Positions 48,138 to 58,439 of a stretch of 64,000 nt of DNA are shown here, piece after piece. The notes under the pieces are model-generated. The model was not told the origin of the DNA and made no database searches. It worked only from the letters and a program-made list of their open reading frames with translations. The stretch's first letter is position 1, and each line of letters starts with the position of its first letter. Position numbers and translations under genes: made by a program. This DNA is from Thalassolituus sp. (GTDB taxonomy: Bacteria; Pseudomonadota; Gammaproteobacteria; Pseudomonadales; Oceanobacteraceae), in contig PDUK01000001.1 of assembly GCA_006212115.1 (NCBI GenBank), forward strand, positions 44,059-108,058, written 5' to 3'.

Positions 48138-51100
48138 TCAGACGCTGGGATTGAGGTTATGTTCCGGTGATGACGTTGCTACTGCTTTCTCTTTGTCGGG
48201 GTGCCCACCTTCAACGTCACTGAGGCCTAATGCATCCAGTGTGTTACTCAGCATGATATACAGCGATGGCAGGACCAACAGACAGACAAAGGTAGTGAAC
48301 AGTATCCCGAAGCCCAAAGACACAGCCATCGGAGCGATAAACTGAGCCTGACGGGACGTTTCAAACACCATAGGCGCTAAACCACCAAAGGTCGTCAACG
48401 TCGTCAGCAGAATCGGGCGAAAACGTCGGATGCCCGCTGAGATAATGGCATCGTGTGCGCTCATTCCTTTGTCTCGTCGCTGTCGGTTCGCAAAATCAAC
48501 GAGGATAAGACTGTCGTTGACCACGACCCCCGCCAAAGCGACGATACCCATAATACTCATTACGCTCAGGCCGTATCCCATGAGCAAATGCCCGTAGAGC
48601 GCCCCTGCGGCGCCAAACGGGATAACCGCCATAACCAGCAACGGCTGCGCATAACTGCGGAACGGAATCGCCAGAAGCACATAAATCAACAACATCGAGA
48701 AAAAGCCATACAGCTTCAGCGAAGACATGCTCTCCTGCGTCTCTGCCTGACGTCCTTCGAAGCCGAAATCAATACCCGGATATCGTGAGCGCAAATCAGG
48801 GAAGACGCTTTCATTGAGTAGAGTCATGATCGCGGGCACTTGCTCTCGTGGCTCAACATTGGCCGTCACATTCACAATCTGTCGACCATTGCGACGCGAA
48901 ATAGAGGACGGCGACATTCCCTTCTCGAGTATTGCAACCTCAGAAAGTGGTACGTAACTGCCAGATGGCGTCAGGATACGCAGCCGCTCAATATCCGCCG
49001 CACGACTGCGTTCTTCTTCGGGAAGCCTAACCAGTACAGTCACTTCACTGTTGCCACGCTGTTGACGCAGCGCCCGCGAGCCATAAATCGCAGCTCGTAT
49101 CTGGCCAGCAACATCGTCTGCCTCAAGACCGAGACTCCGCCCCTGATCAGTCAGCTCAACATCCCACTGGGGCTTGCCGCTATTGAACCCATTGGCAATG
49201 TCTTTCACACCGGTAATACCGGCGAGAGCCTGAGCCATGTCTTCACTGGCACGCTTAAGGACATCGGTATGACTGCCACGCAACTCGACCGTCAGGCCTG
49301 CTCCACCTGATGGGCCACCGCCGCGTTCAGAGTCGAACGTCAGACTGCGAATGCCGGGAATTTCGCCAATCTGGTCACGCCATAGCGCCACCAGTTCAGC
49401 CGCAGGTATAGGACGCTGATCAGAATCTACCAGCTGGCCTTCTACCTCAACGCTGGTACCGTCAATATCCCCTTCAATACTCAATAAAAACTCAGTGCCA
49501 TCCGCCTGAAACGGTGCCACTACGGTACGCAAATCCTGCTCAACTTTTTTGCGTACATCATCAGCCTGCTGGAAGGGCGCATTAGATGGCAACTCAACCG
49601 TTGCGACAACAAACTCGCCTTCCAGTCGGGGGAACATGCTGAATCCCATACGTCCACTTGAGGCCCACGCCATCGCGATCATCAGAAAAAAGAACGCAAT
49701 AGCAAAGGTCAGAGCGGGAAACGCCACTGCACGTCGGAGGATCGGTTGGTAAATCTCATGGATAAAATAGTTCAACCTGGCATCTACACGCTTCTGAATC
49801 CGCTCCAGCATATTCTGGGGCGCGTCTGCAGATTTTCTCTTCAGGTTGGCAAGGTGCGTTGGCAGGATAAATAGCGCTTCGATCCACGAGATCAGGAAAC
49901 AGCTAATTACAACTACCGGGATGGCAATAAAGAGTTTCCCCATCATCCCGGGCAGAGCAAGAATCGGTAAAAAGGCAGCAACGTTAGTCAGAATAGCGAA
50001 CGCCAATGGCACCGCGACTTCACGTGCCCCCTGAACAGCAGCATCCTGAAACGGCATCCCCTGCTGCATATGCTCAAAGATATTTTCACCCGCAATAATG
50101 GCATCATCGACAACAATACCCAGAGCAATAATAAAGGCGAACATGGAAATCATATTGATCGATACATCCGCCGCCGGAATGATCAATAAAGCACCCAGAA
50201 AAGCCGTGGGAATACCCATCGTCACCCAGAAAGCAAGGCGGTATTCCAAGAACAGACTCAACAACACCAGCACCAGAATCAACCCGATCGCTGCGTTTTT
50301 CATTAACAGACCAACACGCTGGTTGTATGTCTTACCATCATCATCAGTGACGATTAATTCCACACCGGGTGGCAACGCCGGAATGATCTCTTCCATCTGA
50401 CGATAAGCCGCTTCGGTTACCGTAAATGGGGTCTGATTTTCACTACGATAAATATCAATACCAATGGAGGGATTGCCGTTGTAGGTAACTTCGCGATTTG
50501 AATCACCGAAACCATCCTGAATTGTCGCAATGTCACCCAGTTGCAGAATCACACCCGACGCATCACTGATCACAGGGACTTTGCTGAATTCCTCAGCCCA
50601 GTATATACGGTTATCTAAGGTCAGCAAAATATCGCCGCCGCTAGTACGTACCGTACCGGCGCTCTGCTCAATGGCGTTAGAGCCAATAGTGCTGGCCACC
50701 TGCTGCAACGTCAGGCCATAAGCCTCAAGTGTCGCTTGGGATATTTCGACGTGTAGTTCTTCATCCGGCGTACCTTTAATTTCTACGTTGGTGATTTCAG
50801 GAGCGGATAGGAGATCATTACGAATCTGTTCGGCGAGTTTTTTCAGCTCGAATTTACTCAGAGGACCAAACAGTTTTATGTCCATGACGTCGATGGTACG
50901 TCCAGAGAGGCTAACAACCGGGCGTTCTATTCCATCTGGAAAGGTGCTGATATTACTGACTGCCTGCTGAATATCCTGATAGGCTTTCTGGCGATCGTCG
51001 CTGTTCTCCAGCTCCACCGACACCCGCGCAGAACCTTGCGTTGCAGTGGAAGTAATTTCCTTAATGCCATTCAGACCGGTGAGTTCATTCTCGATGGGCA

Positions 51101-51305
51101 GTACAACCCCCTGTTCCATTTCCGATGGTGTCGCACCGGGGTAAGACACAGCGACGGATACGTAATCGACTTCAGTGCTCGGAATAAACTCTTTCCGGAT
51201 GACCAGCGACATTAAAATGCCGCCGATAATCAGAAATGCCATCAATAGATTGGGCGCAACACCATGGCGCGCCATCCAGGAGACCGGACCGGCTTCATGA
51301 ATCAT
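48138..51305 (-). CDS. RND efflux pump permease (HAE1 family)
   Basis: Second RND pump, 1,055 residues. It has the MARHGVAPNLLMAFLIIGG N-terminus, the helix-4 motif MFAFIIALGIVVDDAIIAGEN, and in the C-terminal half MGIVALAGVVVNDSLILVDF. All features of a working pump are visible. Its start overlaps the adaptor gene by 4 nt, and its stop codon abuts that of the convergent kinase with no spacer. Confidence 0.92.
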   Translation of the reverse strand: MIHEAGPVSWMARHGVAPNLLMAFLIIGGILMSLVIRKEFIPSTEVDYVSVAVSYPGATPSEMEQGVVLPIENELTGLNGIKEITSTATQGSARVSVELENSDDRQKAYQDIQQAVSNISTFPDGIERPVVSLSGRTIDVMDIKLFGPLSKFELKKLAEQIRNDLLSAPEITNVEIKGTPDEELHVEISQATLEAYGLTLQQVASTIGSNAIEQSAGTVRTSGGDILLTLDNRIYWAEEFSKVPVISDASGVILQLGDIATIQDGFGDSNREVTYNGNPSIGIDIYRSENQTPFTVTEAAYRQMEEIIPALPPGVELIVTDDDGKTYNQRVGLLMKNAAIGLILVLVLLSLFLEYRLAFWVTMGIPTAFLGALLIIPAADVSINMISMFAFIIALGIVVDDAIIAGENIFEHMQQGMPFQDAAVQGAREVAVPLAFAILTNVAAFLPILALPGMMGKLFIAIPVVVISCFLISWIEALFILPTHLANLKRKSADAPQNMLERIQKRVDARLNYFIHEIYQPILRRAVAFPALTFAIAFFFLMIAMAWASSGRMGFSMFPRLEGEFVVATVELPSNAPFQQADDVRKKVEQDLRTVVAPFQADGTEFLLSIEGDIDGTSVEVEGQLVDSDQRPIPAAELVALWRDQIGEIPGIRSLTFDSERGGGPSGGAGLTVELRGSHTDVLKRASEDMAQALAGITGVKDIANGFNSGKPQWDVELTDQGRSLGLEADDVAGQIRAAIYGSRALRQQRGNSEVTVLVRLPEEERSRAADIERLRILTPSGSYVPLSEVAILEKGMSPSSISRRNGRQIVNVTANVEPREQVPAIMTLLNESVFPDLRSRYPGIDFGFEGRQAETQESMSSLKLYGFFSMLLIYVLLAIPFRSYAQPLLVMAVIPFGAAGALYGHLLMGYGLSVMSIMGIVALAGVVVNDSLILVDFANRQRRDKGMSAHDAIISAGIRRFRPILLTTLTTFGGLAPMVFETSRQAQFIAPMAVSLGFGILFTTFVCLLVLPSLYIMLSNTLDALGLSDVEGGHPDKEKAVATSSPEHNLNPSV

Positions 51306-52441
51306 TCTTCATCTCCTGCGATACGCACTCGCATTCCGGTTACAGCGGCATCAACCTGACTGGCCAGCAGTCGATCACTTTCTTCAAAACCATCGGCAAA
51401 CCACACATAGTCGCGGCCCATATACAGACTAGTGGGCTCGCGCTTCTGCAGCTGGTTACTATTAACGACCCACACACTTCCATCATCGCTAACCCGTTCT
51501 CGGGGTACACGATACGCATCTTTAAATTCGAGCCCTGATAACGTCAGTGACACGTAGTCGTTAACCAGTACAACAGGTCCAAATGCAGGGTCTAGAGGCG
51601 AAGCAAGCGATAAGACAACACGAGCTTGCCGGTCGCCACTGTCCACTCCCGGCAGAACGTTCAGAATATCTGCTTTACGGGTTTTCCCGCCCCAGGCCGC
51701 ATGACTCACAACCACTGAGTGATCGCGGTCGAGTAACGGTAAGAACGAACGCGGTAATTTCGCTTCGATCCAGAACTCTGACGTTGCCACTGCGCTGAAT
51801 AATTCACTGCCCGCGCTGGCGTAACTGCCGGGGCTCATCGCCCTTGAGCTCAAACGGCCGTCAAACGGCATACGTATTTCGGTACGGGCTAAATTAATTC
51901 GGGCCTGCTGTACCGCCGCTTCAGCACTCGCGAGGTCCGCTTTTGCAACCTGCAGTTGAGGCTCGCGAAGAACCAGCGCACGATCTGTTGCCGACAGCTG
52001 AGTGCCAGACAATGCGTACTCTTCTTGCGCAAGGCTGACCTGCCCTTCCTCTATGGCTAATGCCGCCTGAGCTTGCGTCAAACTCGCCTGCGCTTGCTTC
52101 AGGGCTAGTTCGTAATCACCCTTTTCTAATTGCGCGAGCAACGTCCCTTTTTTTAACAGTGCACCCGGAACTGCACTGCTTTCAACGCGCTCGACCCGAC
52201 CGCTTACCTGAGCAACCAGCGTCACACTGTCTGATGCAATGACGGTACCACCAGTCTGCCACTCGGGGCGCGATACAGCTCGCTGAAGGGGTACGGCATC
52301 GACTAATCGTGCAACTTCAGTACGCTCTTTTTTACCCGGTTTAGGAGCCGTATCCTGTATCACTTTCCAAGCAGCAAACGCGGCGAGAATTATCAGAATA
52401 CTGACGCCAATCAGAGCGAGGTTTTTCTTTTTTTCGTTCAT
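51302..52441 (-). CDS. RND efflux periplasmic adaptor subunit
   Basis: Membrane-fusion protein of 379 residues anchored by an N-terminal helix (about 7-26) after a basic start MNEKKKN. The lipoyl region (VTLVAQVSGRVERVE; later IRMPFDGRLSSRAMSPGSYA-like segment) flanks a coiled coil of Ala/Gln/Leu. It links the pump at 48138 with the outer-membrane channel at 52438; the three genes overlap by 4 nt at each junction. Confidence 0.9.
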   Translation of the reverse strand: MNEKKKNLALIGVSILIILAAFAAWKVIQDTAPKPGKKERTEVARLVDAVPLQRAVSRPEWQTGGTVIASDSVTLVAQVSGRVERVESSAVPGALLKKGTLLAQLEKGDYELALKQAQASLTQAQAALAIEEGQVSLAQEEYALSGTQLSATDRALVLREPQLQVAKADLASAEAAVQQARINLARTEIRMPFDGRLSSRAMSPGSYASAGSELFSAVATSEFWIEAKLPRSFLPLLDRDHSVVVSHAAWGGKTRKADILNVLPGVDSGDRQARVVLSLASPLDPAFGPVVLVNDYVSLTLSGLEFKDAYRVPRERVSDDGSVWVVNSNQLQKREPTSLYMGRDYVWFADGFEESDRLLASQVDAAVTGMRVRIAGDEE

Positions 52442-53904
52442 GCGTCGGCGTCTCCCAGAGCATCATTATTCGACAGGCGATCATTAAAGCGACCGTGACT
52501 CACGGCTTTATAAAGTTGTATTCGTGATTGTGTCAGGTTCCAACGCGCGGCAAGATGTTGCGATTCAAGGCTCAGTAATTCCTGTTGTGCATTCAACAAA
52601 TCAAGGAAATCAATCTGCCCACGCGCGTAATAGTAATCCTGTAATTCGAGTGTTTTACGGGCCAGATCAAGTTGATCAGTCAGACTTTTGAGTGTGCGCT
52701 GATAGCGCTGTTCTTCAACCAGTGCCTGCTGCACTTCCTGAGCGGCTTCCAACACGGTCTGACTGTAATTAGCCAAGGCTTCCTGTTCGGAAGCTTTTTG
52801 ACGTTCCACTTCCGCGCGCCGCTGCGCACCATCGATAAGTGGCAAAACCAGTGAACCAGCAAGGCTCGCGACCCAGTTATCAAATACATTATTCAGATCA
52901 GTATCGCTGCCACTGTAGGAAGCACTAAGGGAGAATCGCGGATAACGGTTCGCTGCCGCAACGGCCACTCCTGCACTGGCCGCCTGTAGCTCATAAAATG
53001 CCTGCTGAACATCGGGCCGCGATTTCAAAGCAGACAACGACACGCTGTTAAGTGTCATATCCGGTTGAGTAATGGGCTCCAGCTCGCCAACCATCTCAGA
53101 ATTGAGCGATGACTGCCCCATACCTGACCACAACGCCAATTGCTGCAGATAAATGTCCCGTTGTGCCTCGGCCTCGTAAATATCGACACTCAGAGACTCA
53201 ACTAACTTCTGCTGCTGCCATACGTCGGTCAATGCTGCCTGGCCGCGACGCTTACGTCCTTCAATAACCTGCAAGGCTGTCTCAAGACGTTGCTTTTGGT
53301 CAGTCAGTAAACGTAGCTTTTCAGACTGCACACGCAGGCCCAGCCAGTAGGTGGTAATTTCTCCTGCTACCGTATTCGCCAGCGTCCGATATGCCGCTAA
53401 CGACGCGTCAGCTGCGAACGCAGATTGAGCAGCCCCGGCTCGGATGCTGCCCCACAGATCCACCTCGTAGCTAGCGGATAACCCTGCGGACCAGGCATCT
53501 GTGGTGGAATCGTCACCGTCCCAACGACGGGATTTTCCTAGCTCAGCATTTACTTCAGGATAGTAATCACTGCGAGAGCCGCGCAGCGAGGCCTGACTTT
53601 GGGCCAGCCTCGCCTCAGCTGCTTTCAATGAGTAGTTTCCAGACAGAGCGGCATCAACATATTGGTTCAATTGATCATCATTGAAGGTGATCCACCAGTC
53701 GACAGGCGGTAGTGGTTGCTGTGTGTCAGAGAATACTTCGGGTAGGTCGAGTGGCTCTGGGTCGGGAACAGAGACCGAGCTGCAGCCAACCAGACTGAAC
53801 AATAAAATAGCAGACACCGACGCACGAGCCGTCAAGGTCCGGCGCTGCGACGGTGAGGGGGGAAATCCTGTCACGGATGAGGCTCCATAGCGTTGAGACC
53901 TCAT
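52438..53904 (-). CDS. outer-membrane efflux channel lipoprotein (NodT/OprM family)
   Basis: TolC-like channel of 488 residues that completes the tripartite pump. Residues 1-41 form a long lipoprotein signal with lipobox LVGC (Cys 41). Two internally repeated helix-strand units follow, with WWITFNDDQLNQYVDAAL and SYEVDLWGSIRAG as family marks and a YYYARGQIDFLDLLNAQQEL-type segment near the end. The signal is longer than usual and the ATG at 53904 has no obvious ribosome site, so the true start could be slightly downstream. First gene of the operon. Confidence 0.9.
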   Translation of the reverse strand: MRSQRYGASSVTGFPPSPSQRRTLTARASVSAILLFSLVGCSSVSVPDPEPLDLPEVFSDTQQPLPPVDWWITFNDDQLNQYVDAALSGNYSLKAAEARLAQSQASLRGSRSDYYPEVNAELGKSRRWDGDDSTTDAWSAGLSASYEVDLWGSIRAGAAQSAFAADASLAAYRTLANTVAGEITTYWLGLRVQSEKLRLLTDQKQRLETALQVIEGRKRRGQAALTDVWQQQKLVESLSVDIYEAEAQRDIYLQQLALWSGMGQSSLNSEMVGELEPITQPDMTLNSVSLSALKSRPDVQQAFYELQAASAGVAVAAANRYPRFSLSASYSGSDTDLNNVFDNWVASLAGSLVLPLIDGAQRRAEVERQKASEQEALANYSQTVLEAAQEVQQALVEEQRYQRTLKSLTDQLDLARKTLELQDYYYARGQIDFLDLLNAQQELLSLESQHLAARWNLTQSRIQLYKAVSHGRFNDRLSNNDALGDADA

Positions 53905-53980
53905 GATAGTGGCTATAACTGCACACTGATATTGCTTTTTACCCTTCTTTACCGCCTCTGACGACGGCCTGACAGGCTAA

Positions 53981-54003
53981 TTGGGGGTTGTCACCCTCCC
54001 CAA
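53981..54003 (-). terminator. stem-loop after the outer-membrane barrel gene
   Basis: On the minus strand TTGGGG pairs with CCCCAA across an 11-nt loop, 44 nt beyond the stop of the gene ending at 54047. The downstream bases are only moderately T-rich, so this is a weak candidate. The 53905-54046 spacer must also hold the efflux operon promoter. Confidence 0.3.
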
Positions 54004-54046
54004 AAGCCAAGCCCAAGCCAGCCATGTAAGAGGCGGCTTCTGATCT

Positions 54047-55285
54047 TCAGAAAAAGAAGTTAAGTGCCACTTCCACTGTGTCATCACGACGGAAAACACT
54101 TGCCAAAGAGTCATCCTCTGCCGTGACCAAAGTCATGGTGACATCAAGCGTTGTCGACGGGTTCACGCGCGTATTGGCCTCCACCAGAAACAAACGCGTA
54201 CCACCAAAATCCAGATCTTGGGTAAACCCAGCCAATACCTCACTGGACGCCATATCATTGAAGACATAACGCGTACCCACAAACAGGTCGTTCTGAGCGT
54301 CCGAGTAGTCAGAGCCACGACTGTCGTATTGGTACTCAGCCAGGAGCCCCAGATCCGCAGCGTCACCAAACGGCCCGACTAATGTGTATTCAAATCCACC
54401 GACTGCAGCGAACTGATCTTTTACCTCGCCAACACCGGGCAGCTCATCGATCTGATAATCACGGTAAATCATCTCAGCCTTCAACAGCCAGCCTTCCGGC
54501 GCAAACTGTAGCGTCGATCCGATCTGGTTCTGGATTGCGTAGTATGGCACCAGCTCCGTCAACGTGAGGACGCTGTTGACCACTTCGACCTGAGGCACCA
54601 ACAAGGGATCACGCGACGTTCCACGAAATACCGACGCTGTCAGATCCAGCGGATAACCATTCAGCTCTGTAACCAGAGACCAGCGCGCTGCCAAATCGAC
54701 ATGCTGTTGTTCTTCGCTTGCCTGATACTCAGCGTCATCACTGACCAGTAGCTCTGCTCGATAACGTCCGGCCTCTCCCGGGAATGTCCGTTCACGGAAT
54801 CCGGGCAGAATAAAGGCTTCCCAAGTACCGGAGTCCGCCAGCCAGATTCCCTGAATCATGGGCTGCCCCAGTTTCTGATCACCATCGATGGCTTCTACAA
54901 AATCCGTCTGGTTAATCACGTCGACCAGATGCAGAGACTCGGTAACGCCCCAAAAGACTTTACCGATACCAGCTCGTAATTCCCAAGGACCACGCCAGGT
55001 CATAAACATGGCTTCACGGATATCACCGTGTGTACGCTCGTCATCCGCGAAGTCTTTTCGGTAAAAAGGCACAAAGGTAAAACGACTGTTACCCGAATCT
55101 GTGTCCCAGACCAACTCCGGCTGAACCGTGAGTGACCATTGATCATCAACCTGACCAGCAAACGCTCCAGATTCAATAAAACGGCGCCCTTCGACTCCAG
55201 CTTCGAGCGACCAGTCGAGCTCTGCCAGTGCCGAGCCCGACATCGTTGATGCCGCAATAGCAGACGCTACAATCCACTTATTCAT
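54047..55285 (-). CDS. predicted outer-membrane beta-barrel protein (DUF1302-like)
   Basis: A 412-residue exported protein: signal peptide with cleavage after SALA (about 21), then many short Tyr/Trp/Gly-rich strands and the ending VEVALNFFF, a terminal Phe signature of Bam-inserted barrels. Similar proteins accompany MMPL-type transporters and LolA-like carriers. It would be the outer-membrane partner of the operon. GAGG lies 5 nt before ATG 55285; a GTG (55291) and an ATG (55288) just upstream are alternatives. Confidence 0.75.
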   Translation of the reverse strand: MNKWIVASAIAASTMSGSALAELDWSLEAGVEGRRFIESGAFAGQVDDQWSLTVQPELVWDTDSGNSRFTFVPFYRKDFADDERTHGDIREAMFMTWRGPWELRAGIGKVFWGVTESLHLVDVINQTDFVEAIDGDQKLGQPMIQGIWLADSGTWEAFILPGFRERTFPGEAGRYRAELLVSDDAEYQASEEQQHVDLAARWSLVTELNGYPLDLTASVFRGTSRDPLLVPQVEVVNSVLTLTELVPYYAIQNQIGSTLQFAPEGWLLKAEMIYRDYQIDELPGVGEVKDQFAAVGGFEYTLVGPFGDAADLGLLAEYQYDSRGSDYSDAQNDLFVGTRYVFNDMASSEVLAGFTQDLDFGGTRLFLVEANTRVNPSTTLDVTMTLVTAEDDSLASVFRRDDTVEVALNFFF

Positions 55286-55303
55286 CATCACCTCGCCACC
55301 AAC

Positions 55304-56086
55304 TTAACGTGCGCGCTTCAGAGATGCCTGGCTGAAATCAGCCTCAGTCAGCCCGGTATCAAATTCGATAGAATGCGTCATGATAGTCGTACTCTTACCA
55401 TTCTGATGGTTCTGCATATCAAGCTGATGAGCGCGCCAGAATTTGTCCTTGTAGAGTTTCCAATCGGACATTTCTAAGGTTTTCAATAATGCATTCTTAC
55501 GGTCGTAGAATTCGGTCTTCACCGCACGCATTTCTTCTGTGTCTACCCAGGTGATCTGACGTGTGTAGCCCGAGAACTTATCAACCGGATCACTCTCGAT
55601 CACGTGGCAAGTCATGTCCGTAGCACAAGGCTCATCACGTAAGTAAGTAAATTCGTACTTCTCAGGTTCAAATGAGCCCATATCCTCATAGGCAAACTCA
55701 CTGCCCATAAACGGGCCTGATTTATTGCGAGAGGAAATACGCTTTACACGCTTCAATGCTGGTAGATAAAGCCACTGATCATCTGGCTTAGTATTGTGTG
55801 AGAAGCTCAGAAAAGCAGTGCCACTGACATCTTTGGGTTCATCAAATATCGTCAGACCCTTGTCACCGTCATCTGCAACTTCAAAGTTTTTCAGTCGCAT
55901 TTTTCTCTCAGAAGTTTCACCTTGTGAGTTCCGCAGGATCATAGTCATTTCAGCCTGTGCATCACCCCATCCGGTGTCGCGCGCTTTACGCTCGTTCGCG
56001 ATTTCAAGACCGCGACCACCATCATCAGCCAGAGTAAATGGAGCGACCAGCGCGAGTCCTGTAACCAGAGTTGTTGCTAATTTCAT
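55304..56086 (-). CDS. LolA-like periplasmic lipid carrier
   Basis: A 260-residue exported protein of the outer-membrane lipoprotein-sorting (LolA-like) superfamily. Signal peptide 1-20 (MKLATTLVTGLALVAPFTLA). The mature part has the half-barrel strand pattern, including TMILRNSQGETSERKMRLK, the WLYLPALKRVKRI segment and SGPFMGSEFAYEDMG, typical of this family. Expected role: shuttling a lipid or hydrophobic molecule across the periplasm between the MMPL transporter and the outer-membrane barrel. Overlaps the transporter by 4 nt. Confidence 0.83.
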   Translation of the reverse strand: MKLATTLVTGLALVAPFTLADDGGRGLEIANERKARDTGWGDAQAEMTMILRNSQGETSERKMRLKNFEVADDGDKGLTIFDEPKDVSGTAFLSFSHNTKPDDQWLYLPALKRVKRISSRNKSGPFMGSEFAYEDMGSFEPEKYEFTYLRDEPCATDMTCHVIESDPVDKFSGYTRQITWVDTEEMRAVKTEFYDRKNALLKTLEMSDWKLYKDKFWRAHQLDMQNHQNGKSTTIMTHSIEFDTGLTEADFSQASLKRAR

Positions 56087-58413
56087 GCGTGTTCTCCTTT
56101 GAGGGAAGAAGGCTCAGCAGCGTCTGCAGCTGGCTTGTCTTTGTCGAGCCACAGCAGCAGCGGCGGCAGAATAAGAAAATCAATAATCAGAGCAATCAGG
56201 ATGATCAGCGATGTGGCAATACCCATATCTGAATTCAAGCGGAATGCAGAGAAAGCCAGCATAGAGAAACCAAGCACCAATACCAGAGTCGTAATTAATA
56301 GCGCACGGCCAACGTTAATAAACGAATAGCGTACGGCTTCTTCTGTGCTCATTCCTTCAGAGCGAGCACGCTTGTACTTACTCAGAAAATGCACTGAATC
56401 ATCCACAATAATACCCAGCGTCATAGAGCTTACAATCGACAGGCCAAGGTTGATTTCTCCGGAAATAAACGTCCAGAAGCCAAAGCCCACCAGCGCCGGA
56501 GTCACGTTAGGGAAGAGACTGATAATCCCCAGTCGTAGTGAACGCAGCGCAAAAATAAGAATGCCCGAAATAATAAACAGCGCGACAAACATACTCAGCA
56601 TCATGCTGCGCATATTGGTTTCGCCGATATGCGAGAACATAACCGACGGACTGGCCGCCGTGAGGCGGATACCTTGCCCATTCTCGTCCATCCAGGCTTT
56701 GGCTCGATTTTCCAACGATACAATTTCTACGCTGCCCAAGTTCTTCAAGACAGACGTCATACGTACCGCTGACTTATCAACGTTGACCTGGTTATTCAGA
56801 TCCAGCCCGTAAGGTAACGACATTTCATATAACAGCAGATACTGCGCCGCTAGCTCACGGTCATCTGGAATAACGTACCATTCAGGATCATCGCCATGCA
56901 TGTTTTTGTTCAGGCGCATAAAGATATCGGATAAACCACTGACGTGATCGATCTCAGGCTGATTCTCGAGCCAGTTCGTGAACTCATGCATCACCGCAAT
57001 AAATTCAGGATTACTGATGCCACCGGCTTCATCGACATACATCGCCCAGTCAATCGACTGAGAACCGGACAAGGTGTCGGCTTGCTTATCGACCGACTGA
57101 CGGTAAGCAGTTGAGTCGGCAAAATATTCCGTTGCGACATCGTTGACTTCGTTACGCAATGCGAGGGCACTGAGTATTGCGACTACCACGACACCACCCC
57201 ATAACAGTGGAGTCTGATTGCGGATAACAAAATCACCGAAATGTGCCATCGCTGGGGCCTTACCATCGACGCGACCGCCAGCGCTCACTGGGAATACCGC
57301 CAGTAACGCCGGAAAGAGCGTGACCGACATAACGTACGCCAACATCACACCCATCGCACACAAGAAACCAAAATCAGCGAAGACCGGTGATTCAGACATC
57401 ATCAAGGTCAGGAAACCCACCGCGGTCGTTGCGCTGGTAATAAAAATTGGCATCCAGTTAAGCTCGAGACTGTAACGAACGGCCTCTTTACGATTCATAC
57501 CCTGCTTCATGCCGTACTGCATCGTCGCAACGACGTGTACACAGTCGGCCACCGCAATCGTCAATACCACAATGGGTACGTTAATCGTCCCCGTCGACAG
57601 GAAGAATCCCATCCAGCCTGCTAAACCCATGGTTGCGGAAATAGTCAGCACCAGGACGATAACCGTCGCGACCATGGCATAAACACTGCGCAATAAAACA
57701 GCCAATAAAACGACGATTAACAGCAGCATCGCGGGCACCAGGGTCATCATGTCTTTCTGACCTTCGGTGGCAAAGCTGTAGTTCATTGGGATGATGCCGG
57801 TGTGATAAAAAGCAACGTTAGGATAGCGCTCGGCATACTGAGCACTGAGGTCGCGAACAAAGTCCATTACACTGGCAACGTTGGCTGTATTATCAGTCAC
57901 GTCTGGAAGTTGCAGCGTGATATTGATCAGGCTGACGTCCGTAGACGGCGAAATAATCCGACCATTCAGAGAGGGCTCTGCGAGCGCAGTATCCCGGATA
58001 CGCTCGAGATCTTCAGGCGTTAAAGCATCCGGATACAGCACCATGTCTTCCACCATCATGTCATCGTATTCAGCCCACGTATTCTGATAATTCGTGAGTG
58101 AATCAACTCGACTGGAGAATGGCGTCTGCCATGCCTCGTCGGTGTATTCCTGAATAAGAGTCAGTATTTCCTCGTCAATGACAGTGTCACCCTGAGGCAC
58201 AACCAACACGCCAATGCTGTCGCTTTTATTAAAGATCTTCTGCATTTCTTCAAAGTCATTAAGCGGGCCGTAACCCTCCTCAAAGAAGACTTTGTAGTCA
58301 CCGCGGAAATACAGATTACCCGCGCCAACTGCAGCCAGGCTGGATACGATTACCATAAAAACGATAACGACCCAGGCTCGATCCGTGGCCATTCTTTCTA
58401 CCCATTCACGCAT
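56083..58413 (-). CDS. MMPL-family RND transporter (HAE3-like)
   Basis: Inner-membrane transporter of 776 residues with two repeats, each of one helix, a periplasmic domain and five helices. It has GTINVPIVVLTIAVADCVHVV and the matching SIVSSMTLGIIVDDSVHFLSK segments; the paired acidic residues in the second half (DDSVHF) are the likely proton-relay site. ATG 58413 has AGGAG 8 nt upstream, better than the frame extension to 58434. Such half-size RND proteins move lipids or other hydrophobic molecules. Follows tetR by 26 nt. Confidence 0.87.
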   Translation of the reverse strand: MREWVERMATDRAWVVIVFMVIVSSLAAVGAGNLYFRGDYKVFFEEGYGPLNDFEEMQKIFNKSDSIGVLVVPQGDTVIDEEILTLIQEYTDEAWQTPFSSRVDSLTNYQNTWAEYDDMMVEDMVLYPDALTPEDLERIRDTALAEPSLNGRIISPSTDVSLINITLQLPDVTDNTANVASVMDFVRDLSAQYAERYPNVAFYHTGIIPMNYSFATEGQKDMMTLVPAMLLLIVVLLAVLLRSVYAMVATVIVLVLTISATMGLAGWMGFFLSTGTINVPIVVLTIAVADCVHVVATMQYGMKQGMNRKEAVRYSLELNWMPIFITSATTAVGFLTLMMSESPVFADFGFLCAMGVMLAYVMSVTLFPALLAVFPVSAGGRVDGKAPAMAHFGDFVIRNQTPLLWGGVVVVAILSALALRNEVNDVATEYFADSTAYRQSVDKQADTLSGSQSIDWAMYVDEAGGISNPEFIAVMHEFTNWLENQPEIDHVSGLSDIFMRLNKNMHGDDPEWYVIPDDRELAAQYLLLYEMSLPYGLDLNNQVNVDKSAVRMTSVLKNLGSVEIVSLENRAKAWMDENGQGIRLTAASPSVMFSHIGETNMRSMMLSMFVALFIISGILIFALRSLRLGIISLFPNVTPALVGFGFWTFISGEINLGLSIVSSMTLGIIVDDSVHFLSKYKRARSEGMSTEEAVRYSFINVGRALLITTLVLVLGFSMLAFSAFRLNSDMGIATSLIILIALIIDFLILPPLLLWLDKDKPAADAAEPSSLKGEHA

Positions 58414-58439
58414 ACACGCTCTCCTCTGAAGCAATACGT